A stretch of 64,000 nucleotides of DNA, from the NCBI RefSeq assembly GCF_002263515.1, contig NZ_CP022752.1, forward strand, positions 1,240,001 through 1,304,000, given 5' to 3'. How positions within the stretch are numbered: the stretch's first letter is position 1; each line of letters starts with the position of its first letter. The position numbers and the translations under genes were made by a program. The notes under the pieces were generated by a model. That model worked only from the letters and a program-made list of their open reading frames with translations. It did not search any database and was not told the origin of the DNA. Origin of the DNA: Actinopolyspora erythraea (GTDB lineage Bacteria; Actinomycetota; Actinomycetes; Mycobacteriales; Pseudonocardiaceae). This document shows, in pieces, positions 47,438-56,343 of the stretch.

Positions 47438-47555
47438 CCGGGTGGGCCTCCCAGCCAGTTCTTCGAGTCGTCACCGGCGTCGTGGAGGCACAGCATAACT
47501 CCCACGTCGTTCACCCGGCGTGTTCGAGGCAGGCCGGGCGGGCGCCGTGGGGATT

Positions 47556-47588
47556 CGCCGGGAGCGTTCACGCGGAACGCTCCCGGCG
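47556..47588 (-). terminator. 14-bp hairpin after the peptidoglycan-binding gene
   Basis: CGCCGGGAGCGTTC (47556-47569) pairs exactly with GAACGCTCCCGGCG (47575-47588) over a 5-base loop. It lies seven bases beyond the gene's stop. Confidence 0.8.
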
Positions 47589-47594
47589 CACTGA

Positions 47595-47951
47595 TCACCA
47601 GGTGCAGAAACCGAGCTGTCCCCAGGTCTCGGGGCCGGTGATCCCGTCGACCTGCAGGCCGTACCAGCTCTGGAAGTTGATCACCGCCGCCTCGGTCTTC
47701 GGGCCGTAGGCGCCGTCCACGAACAGGTCAGGTCCCTTGACCTCGTAGGAGTAGTCGTTCAAAGCGCGCTGCAACGCGACGATCATCTCGGCGTTGTCGC
47801 CACGCGAAAAGGTGGGCGGGCACTCTCCGGCAACGGTCATCGGGGTCGCGCTCTGCCTGGACCCCTCGGAGCCCTGCACGGCCGCGGCGGCGGTGGCGGG
47901 GGCGAGGATCAGCAGCGGCAGCATGACCGCCAACGACAGGATGCGTCTCAT
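47595..47951 (-). CDS. Secreted peptidoglycan-binding (PG_binding_1) protein
   Basis: A protein of 118 residues. A signal peptide is clear (MRRILSLAVMLPLLILAPAT, probable cleavage after ATAAAA). The mature part has one PG_binding_1 domain: MIVALQRALNDYSYEVKG, then DGAYGPKTEAAVINFQ and GITGPETWGQLGF. Two Cys (near residues 44 and 116) could form a disulfide across the domain. It has no catalytic domain, so it presumably only binds cell wall, perhaps as a wall-associated inhibitor or adaptor. It is a single gene ended by a strong hairpin. Confidence 0.9.
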   Translation of the reverse strand: MRRILSLAVMLPLLILAPATAAAAVQGSEGSRQSATPMTVAGECPPTFSRGDNAEMIVALQRALNDYSYEVKGPDLFVDGAYGPKTEAAVINFQSWYGLQVDGITGPETWGQLGFCTW

Positions 47952-48369
47952 CGGTTCTCCCAGTGAAGTCGAGGTTCCGCTCGGAACTGAGGATCAGTCG
48001 AGCGGACCAGAACTCTAGCGAGCGGGGCGTGGGAGCGGAACCGCCGTTCGGCCGATTCGACGCGTAGGCAGGGGCGGATCGTTCCGAGGCGCCGCTGGGC
48101 TGGTTGTCCAGTGCTGACTCGTTCTCCCGGCCCTTGGCGGTTCTGCGCGCTCGGTTGCCTGTCCGGACTCGGGACGAAGCGGTAGGAGCACACTGGATCG
48201 GGCGTGGCCAAACGTTCTTCGAGTTCGACGCCAAACCGCCGAGCAGTCTCGATTGGTCCAACGGTCGTGGCCGGTGGACCAGCCCGGCGGCCTCCGCTGT
48301 TTCGGAACCGCCGGGGGCGTTTCCTTCTCAGGGGCGGACTCTCGGTCCGTAAGACGCTCACGTCTGGTC
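47952..48369. other. Intergenic stretch upstream of the peptidoglycan-binding gene
   Basis: About 420 bases. Open frames occur on both strands, but none has a ribosome binding site or family motif. It may contain decayed sequence, and I see nothing firm. Confidence 0.5.
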
Positions 48370-48690
48370 TCACTCGATCCGGCTGGTTTCTCCGGGCCGG
48401 ACCAGCACGACGTCGCGGATGATGCCGAACATGCGTCGCGCCCCTTCGGCCGAGCCGCAGTGGGCCAGCACGTGACCGTCGGACTGGAACACGTTGGCGC
48501 TCCCACCCACTTCCACACCCCAGGCGTACAGCTCCAGCTCACCGGGATCTGGTCCGGTTCTCTCCAGCAGGGCGAACACCTTCGGGTGATACGTGGTGTT
48601 GAGAAGCTCCTTCGGAGTAGTGACTCCATCAGTGCGCAACGTGGACTTGGTCTCGCTAGAGGTTGTTCCTTCGTTCGATCCGGCTCGCAT
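48370..48690 (-). CDS. Small protein divergent from the XRE/DUF397 pair
   Basis: A protein of 106 residues. The first 30 are Ser/Thr-rich and probably disordered. The rest is mixed alpha/beta (KELLNTTYHPKVFALLERTG, ELELYAWGVEVGGSANVFQS, ARRMFGIIRDVVLVRPGETS). The ATG at 48690 follows AAGGAGAG, a strong ribosome binding site. It is divergent from an XRE regulator and shares its operator-bearing promoter region, so co-regulation is likely. Small genes in this position are common beside XRE/DUF397 pairs in actinomycetes. I do not recognise a family with certainty. Confidence 0.7.
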   Translation of the reverse strand: MRAGSNEGTTSSETKSTLRTDGVTTPKELLNTTYHPKVFALLERTGPDPGELELYAWGVEVGGSANVFQSDGHVLAHCGSAEGARRMFGIIRDVVLVRPGETSRIE

Positions 48691-48728
48691 AGCGCTCTCC
48701 TTCGTTGAGTAATCTGCCAGTTGCTTAT

Positions 48729-48774
48729 GGTAACCACTATGTTTCACGGGTACCCATATGCAAAGTGGGTACCC
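48729..48774. promoter_or_regulatory. Three clustered operator-like sites (GGGTACCC)
   Basis: GGTAACC (48729-48735), GGGTACCC (48748-48755) and GGGTACCC (48767-48774) are spaced 19-20 bp apart, about two helical turns, so they sit on one DNA face. They lie in an AT-rich divergent promoter between the small gene and the XRE gene. The XRE protein is the natural ligand; that is inference. Confidence 0.55.
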
Positions 48775-48819
48775 AAATAAACACTCGGACGGATGAGCAC
48801 TTGAAAGGGACGTGGCGAT

Positions 48820-49716
48820 ATGACTTCGGGTGATGGGGACGCTGTAAGCAGCACTGTGCGGCGGTGGCAGCTGACGGAAAGCTTGCGTCAGCTCCGCGAA
48901 CAAGCAGGGTTCACAATGCACGAAGCAGCTGACGAGCTGCGAAAACAGCCGGGCAAGTGGTCCAGGTCGAAGTTGCAGCGGATCGAGACGCGTGATCAGA
49001 AGGTCAAGTATCGCGAAGTCGAGCAACTACTTGATCTCTACGAGGTTACGGACACTGACCTGCGGACATGGCTGTTGGATCTTGCTTCGACTGCCAACGA
49101 ACGTGGGTACTGGCTAGCTATTCGGAAAGAGGTTCCGCACGACTTCCGAGGTGTGTTGGAAGTCGAGGGGGCGCTGGTCGCTCAGCGTCAGCTCGAAACC
49201 ATGGTTGTTCCCGGTTTGCTGCAGACCCCGGACTGGGCTCGCGCTGTGATGACAGGAGGAAGTCCCGATCTGTCCGCAGAGACCATCGAACGTCGCGTTA
49301 TGGCGAGGATGGCACGTCAGCAAGTCCTTACCAGGGCTGAACCATTGAGGTTGCATGTGCTCATAGATGAGCCTGTTCTGGAGCGCCCTGTAGGTAGCGA
49401 TGCCATCATGTGGGAACAACTCAAGCGGCTTATCGAGTGCTCACAGCATGAGCACATCACTATCCAAGTGCTTCCCAGATCGGCAGGAGCTACACCGGCT
49501 GTTGATGGTCCGTTCTCGATCCTCACGCTGCCTGAGCCCATACCCGACTTCGGTTATGCCGAGGCGCCAAGCGGAACACTTTACATCGAAGATCGTGACG
49601 AGGTGCGAAACTACACACTTCGGTTCGGTATCCTTACTGAACGAGCATGGTCTCCGGAAGAATCCGCCGTGAGGATTGAACGGGCCGCGCAGCAATTCGC
49701 GAAATCCACCACATAG
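48820..49716 (+). CDS. XRE family regulator with DUF5753 domain
   Basis: A protein of 298 residues. The N-terminal helix-turn-helix (about 18-75) reads LRQLREQAGFTMHEAADELR, then KWSRSKLQRIETRDQ. Residues 100-290 form the DUF5753 (Scr1-type) domain with VVPGLLQTPDWARAVM and VLIDEPVLERPVGS. Such proteins control development and secondary metabolism in actinomycetes and usually pair with a DUF397 protein, which is encoded 12 bases downstream. Codon use is less GC-rich than in core genes, which suits an accessory origin. The ATG at 48820 is the start. Confidence 0.92.
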   Translation: MTSGDGDAVSSTVRRWQLTESLRQLREQAGFTMHEAADELRKQPGKWSRSKLQRIETRDQKVKYREVEQLLDLYEVTDTDLRTWLLDLASTANERGYWLAIRKEVPHDFRGVLEVEGALVAQRQLETMVVPGLLQTPDWARAVMTGGSPDLSAETIERRVMARMARQQVLTRAEPLRLHVLIDEPVLERPVGSDAIMWEQLKRLIECSQHEHITIQVLPRSAGATPAVDGPFSILTLPEPIPDFGYAEAPSGTLYIEDRDEVRNYTLRFGILTERAWSPEESAVRIERAAQQFAKSTT

Positions 49717-49728
49717 GGAGCACATACC

Positions 49729-50052
49729 GTGAGTAACAACATCTCCACTAATTCTTTGGTGTGGCGGAAGAGCAGCCGCTCCGGAGGTGCTGGCAGCGGC
49801 AGCGGCAACTGCGTCGAAGTCGCCTTCGGTGAGGGTTTCGCCGCAGTGCGGGACTCGAAGTCGCCCGAGACGGGCGTGTTCGCGGTCCCCACCGCCCAGT
49901 GGCGGTCCTTCCTGGCGAGTGTCCGTGCCGGGGGCGAGCGTAATCGCACTGGTCATCCGGGATCCTGTCCGGAACCGACGGAGCGAGCCGAGTCCGAGGT
50001 GCCGACTGTCGAGAAGCTGTTCCCACGGCCGCATGGGTCGCTGCGACAGTAG
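49729..50052 (+). CDS. DUF397 protein with foreign C-terminal extension
   Basis: A protein of 107 residues. Residues 8-66 are a normal DUF397 domain: VWRKSSRSGGAGSGSGNCVE, VAFGEGFAAVRDSKSPETG and the closing TAQWRSFLASVRAG. Most family members end about there. Here about 40 more residues follow, and the last part, VPTVEKLFPRPHGSLRQ, resembles LPTVEGPMPRPRGSIRE of the antitoxin encoded 430 bases downstream. The extension thus looks like captured antitoxin sequence. It acts with the XRE partner, probably as its antagonist or co-factor, by family analogy. Confidence 0.85.
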   Translation: MSNNISTNSLVWRKSSRSGGAGSGSGNCVEVAFGEGFAAVRDSKSPETGVFAVPTAQWRSFLASVRAGGERNRTGHPGSCPEPTERAESEVPTVEKLFPRPHGSLRQ

Positions 50053-50086
50053 GCAGCTCGTCCGCTCCGTGCGCGACGAGGAACGG
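49998..50086 (+). pseudogene. Decayed 3' fragment of an antitoxin gene
   Basis: The translated pieces VPTVEKLFPRPHGSL (in the DUF397 frame) and CDSRQLVRSVRDEERS (in another frame) align in order with LPTVEGPMPRPRGSI and RDSGQLVSEMRDEERY of the intact antitoxin at 50315-50587. A small deletion between them causes the frame change. This indicates an old partial duplication of the toxin-antitoxin locus. Confidence 0.55.
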
Positions 50087-50314
50087 TCCCGACCCCGGCT
50101 GCGAAGTAACCGCCCTCCCGGGGGCGACGGTCCGCGCTGGTGCTCTTCGGGCGCGAGCACGAGAAGTGCTGCGGAGCACCGGGTTTCGTCGTATCCGCCC
50201 GGTCGGTTACGTGAGGCGGTGTTTCCGTAACGGTGTTTCCGTGGGACGCCTTCCTCGCCGGTGAGCGGCCAGCCGAACTGGCTTTGTCTGTCAAATTTGT
50301 AGTACGCTTCAGTC

Positions 50315-50587
50315 ATGAGTGAAGTGCCCATCCGTGTTCTCAACCAGGAGACCGCGCAAGTATTGGCTCGTGTGAAACGCGGTGAGGAGATCGACATCAC
50401 CGAGCGTGGTTCGATCGTGGCTCGGCTGGTGCCCGCGACCTCGAACCCGCTTTCCGAGATCGCTGAGAGTGGCAAGCTCAGGCTGCCCACGGTCGAGGGG
50501 CCCATGCCGCGTCCTCGCGGGTCGATCCGAGAGGACCGGGACAGCGGTCAACTCGTCAGCGAGATGCGCGACGAGGAACGCTACTGA
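50315..50587 (+). CDS. Phd/YefM-type antitoxin
   Basis: A protein of 90 residues. The N-terminal DNA-binding part reads VPIRVLNQETAQVLARVKRG, then EEIDITERGSIVARLVP, the Phd/YefM/VapB antitoxin pattern. The C-terminal part (about residues 55-90, with GPMPRPRGSIRED and QLVSEMRDEERY) is the toxin-binding tail. The ATG at 50315 is preceded by an AT-rich patch (TTTGTAGTACG) likely holding the promoter and operator. It overlaps the toxin start by one base (TGATG), as is usual for type II pairs. Confidence 0.9.
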   Translation: MSEVPIRVLNQETAQVLARVKRGEEIDITERGSIVARLVPATSNPLSEIAESGKLRLPTVEGPMPRPRGSIREDRDSGQLVSEMRDEERY

Positions 50588-50985
50588 TGCTCTACGTCGA
50601 CACCTCGGCGGTGCTCAAACTGGTTCGGCGTGAAAGGGAGACCGACGAGCTGCTCAGCTGGCTCGACGCGCGGCACGGTCTCCCAATCGTGTCCTCGGTG
50701 CTGTTGGAGGTCGAGGTTTCCAGGGCGCTTCATCGCAACGCGCCCGAATCGCTCGATTCCGTGCCCGCTGTTCTCGGACGCATCGCCACCTACGAGATCG
50801 ACGACTTGGTACGTGCCACAGCCGCCTCCTACCAGGATCCAAATCTGAGATCGCTCGACGCGATCCATCTGGCCACCGCTGCCGCGATCTTCCAGGGGCG
50901 GCTCAGCGCCTTCGTTGCCTATGACAAGCGGCTACTCGCCGCAGCGGACGCGTTGGAACTACCTACCGCGTGTCCGGGTAACTGA
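50587..50985 (+). CDS. PIN-domain (VapC-type) toxin
   Basis: A 132-residue PIN nuclease. The acidic metal site can be traced: Asp5 in YVDTSAVLK, Glu41/Glu43 in SVLLEVEVSRAL, Asp91 in RSLDAIHLATA, and Asp113 in AYDKRLLAAA. VapC toxins cleave specific RNAs, often tRNA or rRNA, when freed from antitoxin. The ATG lies at 50587 within the antitoxin stop. The RNA target here is unknown. The pair sits in the accessory stretch between fdhD and valS. Confidence 0.92.
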   Translation: MLYVDTSAVLKLVRRERETDELLSWLDARHGLPIVSSVLLEVEVSRALHRNAPESLDSVPAVLGRIATYEIDDLVRATAASYQDPNLRSLDAIHLATAAAIFQGRLSAFVAYDKRLLAAADALELPTACPGN

Positions 50986-51002
50986 CCGTGGCCGGGCGTT
51001 GA

Positions 51003-51023
51003 TTTCTCGCGAAATCGCCGCGC
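51003..51023. repeat. 21-bp dispersed motif, copy B
   Basis: TTTCTCGCGAAATCGCCGCGC, the exact reverse complement of 45614-45634. It lies in the gap after the toxin gene. Confidence 0.6.
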
Positions 51024-51044
51024 GGTTCACGGCCAGGGAGACGG

Positions 51045-51722
51045 TCACGGCCACGGCCCCAGCTCGGGCAGCGGGCCGTCACCGCTCGGGAGCTGTTGCG
51101 GGGTCCGACCCGCCAGCCAGCACGCCAGCGAGGCGCCGGAGCCCTCGACCTTCCGCTTCGGGGAGTCTCCGACCTCCCAGGTGCGCTCCAGGTCGCGGGG
51201 GACCAGCACGACGTCGCTGCCCTCCAGTCGCGGTAGCAGGAAGTCGATGGCGTGCCCGCAGAACTCCGGCGACCACTCCAGCTCGGTGTGGCCCAGGTCC
51301 AGATCCAGGGTGTGCAGCTCCAGCTCGCGCCACCGGCACGACACCAGGTCGGCCACCGTGCCGTCGCGGAACCGCACCGGTCGCTGCCAGTCATGCTCGG
51401 CCACCGAGTCCCAGACGATCTCCAGTTGCGCGTGCGCGGTGGCGGTCTGCTGCACCAGCCCGATCGCGTCCTGGGCGGCGTCGCGCTCGATCGTCTCGTC
51501 GCGGTCGCCGTCCGGATACGGGTCGACCAGCTCACCGCGCCCGGCGGCGCTGGTCATGTTCGCCAGCGCGATCGCGTTGTTGGCGAGATGCGCCACCACG
51601 TGGGCACGCGACCACCCGGGCAGCCTGGAGGGTTCGCGGAGATCGCTGGTTTCCAGCTCGCTGACCAGGTCCAACAGTCTGTGGTGGTCCTCGCGGACCC
51701 GGTCCAGCACGGCTTCGTCCAT
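51045..51722 (-). CDS. Mycothiol-dependent maleylpyruvate isomerase-family protein
   Basis: A 225-residue DinB-like four-helix enzyme. The N-terminal motif LPGWSRAHVVAHLANNA holds one metal-binding His. A second block, SCRWRELELHTLDLDLG, holds the Glu and His that complete the site. The family uses mycothiol, the actinobacterial thiol, in isomerisation or detoxification; the substrate is not predictable. The ATG at 51722 (MDEAVLDRV) is chosen over an upstream frame start with Arg-rich sequence. It is divergent from valS. Confidence 0.88.
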   Translation of the reverse strand: MDEAVLDRVREDHHRLLDLVSELETSDLREPSRLPGWSRAHVVAHLANNAIALANMTSAAGRGELVDPYPDGDRDETIERDAAQDAIGLVQQTATAHAQLEIVWDSVAEHDWQRPVRFRDGTVADLVSCRWRELELHTLDLDLGHTELEWSPEFCGHAIDFLLPRLEGSDVVLVPRDLERTWEVGDSPKRKVEGSGASLACWLAGRTPQQLPSGDGPLPELGPWP

Positions 51723-51798
51723 GGTTCGCAGGCCGCCTTCCCACGCTCGGTTCCGCCGTTGAGGCCTAGCACCGTACAAGCATGCCCGAAGCGGTTCG

Positions 51799-51804
51799 TA
51801 GAAT
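51799..51804 (+). promoter_or_regulatory. -10 element (TAGAAT) for leaderless valS
   Basis: TAGAAT fits TANNNT and ends seven bases before the valS GTG, which has no ribosome binding site. Transcription would start at or next to the start codon, giving a leaderless mRNA, a frequent type in actinobacteria. No clear -35 is seen. Confidence 0.55.
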
Positions 51805-51810
51805 CCCGGT

Positions 51811-54459
51811 GTGACACAGACCAGCCCAGCACAGCCCCGTGAACTTCCGTCGACCTGGAACCCGGCCGACGTAGAGGCCGAGCTGTATCAGCGCTGGGTA
51901 GACGCCGGATACTTCACGGCCGACGCGAACAGCGACCGCCCGCCGTTCTCGATCGTCATCCCCCCGCCGAACGTCACCGGCAGCCTGCACATCGGTCACG
52001 CGTTCGAGCACACCCTGATGGACCTGCTCACGCGCCGCCGCAGGATGCAGGGTTACGAGGCCCTCTGGCTCCCCGGCATGGACCACGCCAGCATCGCGGT
52101 GCAGGCGCTGGTCGAACGCCAGCTGCAGCAGGAGGGCATCGACCACCGCGAGCTCGGCCGGGAGGGCTTCCTGGAACGGGTCTGGCAGTGGAAGGAACAG
52201 CACGGCGGGGCGATCCTGTCCCAGATGCGTCACCTCGGTGACGGGGTGGACTGGACCCGCGAGCGGTTCACCATGGACGCCGGGCTCTCCCGCGCGGTCA
52301 ACACGATGTTCAAGCGGCTCTACGACGACGGGCTGATCTACCGCGCCGAACAGCTGGTCAACTGGTCGCCGGAGATGCGCACCGCCATCTCCGACATCGA
52401 GGTCGAGCACCGCGAGGTCGAGGGCGAGCTCGTCACCATGCGCTACGGCGACGGGGACTCGGCGCTGGAGGTGGCCACCACCCGCGTGGAGACCATGCTC
52501 GGCGACACCGCGATCGCGGTGCACCCCGACGACGAGCGCTACCGCCACCTGGTCGGCACCGAGATCGAGCTCCCGCTGGCCGGGCGCAAGATCCCGGTCG
52601 TGGCCGACGAGCACGTCGATCCGGAGTTCGGCAGCGGCGCGGTCAAGGTGACCCCGGCCCACGACCCCAACGACTTCGAGATCGGCCGCAGGCACGACCT
52701 GCCGATGCCGACGATCATGGACGAGCGCGGGCGCATCACCGCGACCGGTACGCGATTCGACGGCATGGACCGGTTCGAGGCGCGCGTCGCCGTGCGGGAG
52801 GCGCTGCGTGAGCAGGGCCGCATCGTCGCGGAGAAGCGCCCCTACACGCACAGCGTGGGGCACAGCTCGCGCTCCAAGGAGCCGATCGAGCCGCGGCTGT
52901 CCATGCAGTGGTTCGTCAAGGTCGGCCCGCTCGCCAAGATGGCAGGGGACGCGGTGCGCGACGGCCGCGTCGAGGTGCACCCACCCGAGCTGGCCAAGCG
53001 CTACTTCGACTGGATCGACAACCTGCACGACTGGGCGATCTCCAGGCAGATGTGGTGGGGTCACCGCATCCCCATCTGGTACGGCCCGGAGGGCGAGGTC
53101 GTCTGCGTCGGACCGGACGAGCAGCCGCCCACCGGTGAGGGGTGGCGCCAGGACGAGGACGTGCTCGACACCTGGTTCTCCTCCGGGCTGTGGCCGTTCT
53201 CCACCCTGGGCTGGCCGGACGACACCGCCGACCTGCGCAAGTTCTACCCCACCAGCGTGCTGGTGACCGGCTACGACATCCTGTTCTTCTGGGTGGCGCG
53301 GATGATGATGCTCGGCCTCTACGGCATGTCCGACCGCGAGCCCGAGCAGGCCGTGCCCTTCCGCCGGATCGCGCTGCACGGCATCGTGCGCGATAAGCAC
53401 GGCAAGAAGATGTCGAAGTCCTCCGGCAACACCGTGGACCCGTTGCAGTGGATCGAGACCTACGGCACCGACGCCGTGCGGTTCACGCTCGCCAGGGGAG
53501 CCAACCCGGGTGCCGACGCCCCGATGAGCGACGAGTGGGTCGCCGGGGCGCGCAGCTTCGTGACCAAGCTGTTCAACGCCACCAAGTTCGCCCTCGGCAA
53601 GGACGCCCACGTGCCCGAGCGGCTACCCGAGCGCGCCGAGCTCACCGACGCCGACCGCTGGATCGTGGACCGGGCGGACGCGTTGATCACCGAGGTGGAC
53701 GAGCTGCTGGAGGACTTCCAGTTCGCCAAGTCGGTCGAGGCGCTCTACCACTTCACCTGGGACGAGTTCTGCGACTGGTACGTGGAGCTGTCCAAGGTCC
53801 AGCTCGACGAGGGCGGCGATCGGGCCGAGTCGACGAGGGCGGTGCTCGGGCACGTGCTCGACGTCCTGCTTCGGCTGCTGCACCCCACGGTCCCGTTCGT
53901 CACCGAAGCGCTGTGGACCGCGCTGACCGGCAGGGAGTCCGTCGTCATCGCAGACTGGCCCACCGCGACGCGGCACCCGGCCGACACCGCCGCGGCCGAG
54001 CGGATCGACGCGGTCCGCTCGCTGGTCACCGAGATCCGCAGGTTCCGCGCGGACCAGGGGCTCAAACCCAACCAGAAGGTCGCCGCCGAACTGACGGGCC
54101 TGTCCGAGGTCGGCATCGCCGAGCACGAGGCGGCGGTCCGCACGCTGGTCAAGCTCACCGAGCCGGGGGAGGAGTTCGACAGCTCCTCGGAGCTGCGGGT
54201 CGGGCTTTCCGGGGGCGACGTGACCGTGCGGCTGGACCTGTCCGGGGCCGTGGACCTCGAGGCGGAGCGCAAGCGCCTGAACAAGGACTTGGAGGCGGCC
54301 CGGAAGGAACTGGCCGGCACCGAGCAGAAGCTGAACAACCCCTCGTTCACCGAGAAGGCACCCGACGAGGTCGTGGAGAAGATCCGTACGCGGCGTGCCA
54401 ACGCGCTCGCCGAGATCGAACGCATCAACACCCGGCTGGAATCGCTTCCGGGGGCGTGA
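51811..54459 (+). CDS. valS: Valine--tRNA ligase
   Basis: An 882-residue class I synthetase charging tRNA-Val. The HIGH motif is GSLHIGHAF (about residues 55-63) and KMSKS is [10 protein letters not shown] (about 531-540). The CP1 editing domain lies between about 190 and 330 ([20 protein letters not shown]). The C-terminal coiled coil ([20 protein letters not shown], about residues 814-870) is complete. The GTG at 51811 has no ribosome binding site but a -10 hexamer just upstream. folC follows after 55 bases and is probably co-transcribed, as in mycobacteria (Rv2448c-Rv2447c). Confidence 0.98.
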   Translation: MTQTSPAQPRELPSTWNPADVEAELYQRWVDAGYFTADANSDRPPFSIVIPPPNVTGSLHIGHAFEHTLMDLLTRRRRMQGYEALWLPGMDHASIAVQALVERQLQQEGIDHRELGREGFLERVWQWKEQHGGAILSQMRHLGDGVDWTRERFTMDAGLSRAVNTMFKRLYDDGLIYRAEQLVNWSPEMRTAISDIEVEHREVEGELVTMRYGDGDSALEVATTRVETMLGDTAIAVHPDDERYRHLVGTEIELPLAGRKIPVVADEHVDPEFGSGAVKVTPAHDPNDFEIGRRHDLPMPTIMDERGRITATGTRFDGMDRFEARVAVREALREQGRIVAEKRPYTHSVGHSSRSKEPIEPRLSMQWFVKVGPLAKMAGDAVRDGRVEVHPPELAKRYFDWIDNLHDWAISRQMWWGHRIPIWYGPEGEVVCVGPDEQPPTGEGWRQDEDVLDTWFSSGLWPFSTLGWPDDTADLRKFYPTSVLVTGYDILFFWVARMMMLGLYGMSDREPEQAVPFRRIALHGIVRDKHGKKMSKSSGNTVDPLQWIETYGTDAVRFTLARGANPGADAPMSDEWVAGARSFVTKLFNATKFALGKDAHVPERLPERAELTDADRWIVDRADALITEVDELLEDFQFAKSVEALYHFTWDEFCDWYVELSKVQLDEGGDRAESTRAVLGHVLDVLLRLLHPTVPFVTEALWTALTGRESVVIADWPTATRHPADTAAAERIDAVRSLVTEIRRFRADQGLKPNQKVAAELTGLSEVGIAEHEAAVRTLVKLTEPGEEFDSSSELRVGLSGGDVTVRLDLSGAVDLEAERKRLNKDLEAARKELAGTEQKLNNPSFTEKAPDEVVEKIRTRRANALAEIERINTRLESLPGA

Positions 54460-54514
54460 CCGTGTCCGGTGCGGTCACCGGGACGGTGGCCGCACCTGGG
54501 AGGAGAGTGAATTC

Positions 54515-55882
54515 GTGGCCGACTCCGAGCCCGGCAACCTGCAGGAGCTGCGGGTCGTCGAGTCCGAGCTCAACGAGCGCTGGCCGGAGACCAAGATCGA
54601 GCCCACGCTGGACCGGATCAGGGCGCTGACCGATCTGCTCGCCGAGCCGCAGCGTGGTTACCCGGTCCTGCACGTGGGGGGGACCAACGGCAAGTCCTCC
54701 ACCGCCCGCATGATCGACGCGCTGCTGAGCCGCATCGGTCTGCGGGTCGGCCGCTACAGCAGCCCGCACCTGCAGCTGGTCACCGAGCGCATCAGCATCG
54801 ACGGCGCCCCGATCAGCCCGGCGGGCTACGTCGAGGCCTACCGCGACATCGCGCCCTACGTGTCCATCGTGGACTCCAACAGCGAGGTCCCGATGAGCAA
54901 GTTCGAGGTGCTGACCGGGATGGCCTTCGCCGCGTTCGCCGAGGCGCCGGTGGAGGCGGCCGTGCTGGAGGTCGGGCTCGGGGGCGGCTGGGACGCCACC
55001 AACGTCGCCGACGCCCAGGTCGCGGTACTGTGCCCGATCTCGCTGGACCACGCGGAGTACCTCGGCAACGACGTCGCGGGCATCGCCGAGGAGAAGGCGG
55101 GCATCATCAAGGAGGGCTCCGTGGTGGTGCTGGCCTCGCAGACCCCCGAGGCGCAGGACCCCATCCTGCGGCGGGTGGCCGAGGTCGACGCCACCGTCGC
55201 CCGCGCCGGGCACGAGTTCGGTGTGCTGGAGCGCTCCGTGGCCGTCGGCGGGCAGATGCTGCGGCTGCAGGGGCTCGGCGGCGTCTACGAGGACGTGTTC
55301 CTGCCCGTGCACGGTGAGCACCAGGCGCACAACGCCGCGCTGGCGCTGGCCTCGGTTGAGGCGTTCTTCGGTGCCGGGTCCGAGCGCCAGCTCGATGTCG
55401 AGCAGGTCAGGGACGCCTTCGCGGAGATGATCACTCCGGGCCGCTTGGAGCGGGTGCGTTCGGCCCCGACGGTGCTGGTCGACGCCGCGCACAACCCGCA
55501 CGGCGCGCGGGCGCTGGCCGACGCCGTCAGCTCCGAGTTCTCGTTCCGGCGGTTGATCGGGGTGGTCGGCGTCATGGCGGACAAGGACGCCAGGGGTATC
55601 CTCGCGGAACTGGAGCCGGTGGTCGAGGAACTGGTCGTCACCCGAAACTCGGCGCCGCGCGCCATGGAACCGGACGATCTGGCCGCGCTCGCCGAGGAGC
55701 TCTTCGGCAGGGACCGGGTTCACAGCGAGCCGAGGCTGGACGACGCGGTGGCCGCCGCGATCAGCCTCGCCGAGCACACCACCGATCCGAGCGAGTCCAT
55801 CTCGGGCGCGGGAATCGTGATCACCGGTTCGGTGGTCACCGCGGGCGAGGCCCGCGCCCTGTTCGGTAAGGAGCCCACGTGA
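54515..55882 (+). CDS. folC: Folylpolyglutamate synthase / dihydrofolate synthase
   Basis: A 455-residue Mur-ligase-type enzyme that adds glutamate to folates. The P-loop is VLHVGGTNGKSSTARMIDAL (about residues 50-69). Later blocks are SPHLQLVTERI, LEVGLGGGWDATNV, SLDHAEYLGN with EEKAGIIK, and the ATP-site AAHNPHGA. The GTG at 54515 is supported by GGGAGGAG nine bases upstream. Its stop overlaps the next start (GTGA), so the membrane protein gene is translationally coupled. Confidence 0.97.
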   Translation: MADSEPGNLQELRVVESELNERWPETKIEPTLDRIRALTDLLAEPQRGYPVLHVGGTNGKSSTARMIDALLSRIGLRVGRYSSPHLQLVTERISIDGAPISPAGYVEAYRDIAPYVSIVDSNSEVPMSKFEVLTGMAFAAFAEAPVEAAVLEVGLGGGWDATNVADAQVAVLCPISLDHAEYLGNDVAGIAEEKAGIIKEGSVVVLASQTPEAQDPILRRVAEVDATVARAGHEFGVLERSVAVGGQMLRLQGLGGVYEDVFLPVHGEHQAHNAALALASVEAFFGAGSERQLDVEQVRDAFAEMITPGRLERVRSAPTVLVDAAHNPHGARALADAVSSEFSFRRLIGVVGVMADKDARGILAELEPVVEELVVTRNSAPRAMEPDDLAALAEELFGRDRVHSEPRLDDAVAAAISLAEHTTDPSESISGAGIVITGSVVTAGEARALFGKEPT

Positions 55883-56343
55883 GCGGTGAGCGGGACTCCC
55901 ACGAGGCGGAGTCGGAACGGCGGAAGCGGGGACTTCCCGAGGCCCCGCCCGACGTGCGCGATCCCTGGAAGGGGCTGCGCGGCATCATGGCGGGCACGCT
56001 GGTGCTGGAGTTCATCGTGTTCGGGCTGGCGTTGCCGGTGGTCTGGCAGCTCGGTTCCGGCGTGAGCAGCGTCGGGTTCGTCGTCGTGGCTGTCCTGACC
56101 GTGCTGCTGCTGGCGGCCAGCGGGGTGCAGGGTCGCCGCTGGGGACTCGGCGTGGCGCTGGCGCTGCAGCTGTGCCTGATCGGCTGCTACTTCGTGCATC
56201 CGGCGGTGGGGATCATGGGAGTGATCTTCGCCGCAATCTGGGGCTACATCCTGTACGTGCGCCACGACGTGGCCAAGCGGATGCGGGAGGGGAGGCTGGC
56301 CGACCAGCTCGGTCACCCTCCCGGCCACCCGCCGGGGCAGTGA
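55879..56343 (+). CDS. DUF4233-type membrane protein coupled to folC
   Basis: A protein of 154 residues with an N-terminal charged segment (ERDSHEAESERRKRG) and then four hydrophobic helices (about residues 38-60, 66-85, 90-108 and 112-130). It ends in a Pro/Gly/His tail. PWKGLRGIMAGTLVLEFIV and the Gly-rich third helix match the actinobacterial protein encoded after folC (Rv2446c). It overlaps folC by four bases. No transport motif or active site is seen. Function unknown; the conserved coupling to folC is the only hint. Confidence 0.88.
   Translation: MSGERDSHEAESERRKRGLPEAPPDVRDPWKGLRGIMAGTLVLEFIVFGLALPVVWQLGSGVSSVGFVVVAVLTVLLLAASGVQGRRWGLGVALALQLCLIGCYFVHPAVGIMGVIFAAIWGYILYVRHDVAKRMREGRLADQLGHPPGHPPGQ

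Noticed and set aside
47948..48373. 141-codon minus-strand frame between the peptidoglycan-binding gene and the small XRE-linked gene
   Set aside because: It has no ribosome binding site, Arg/Pro-rich composition and overlaps the promoter of the secreted protein gene.
51766..53610. 614-codon frame antisense to valS
   Set aside because: It is a shadow of valS codon bias, with no ribosome binding site and no family features.
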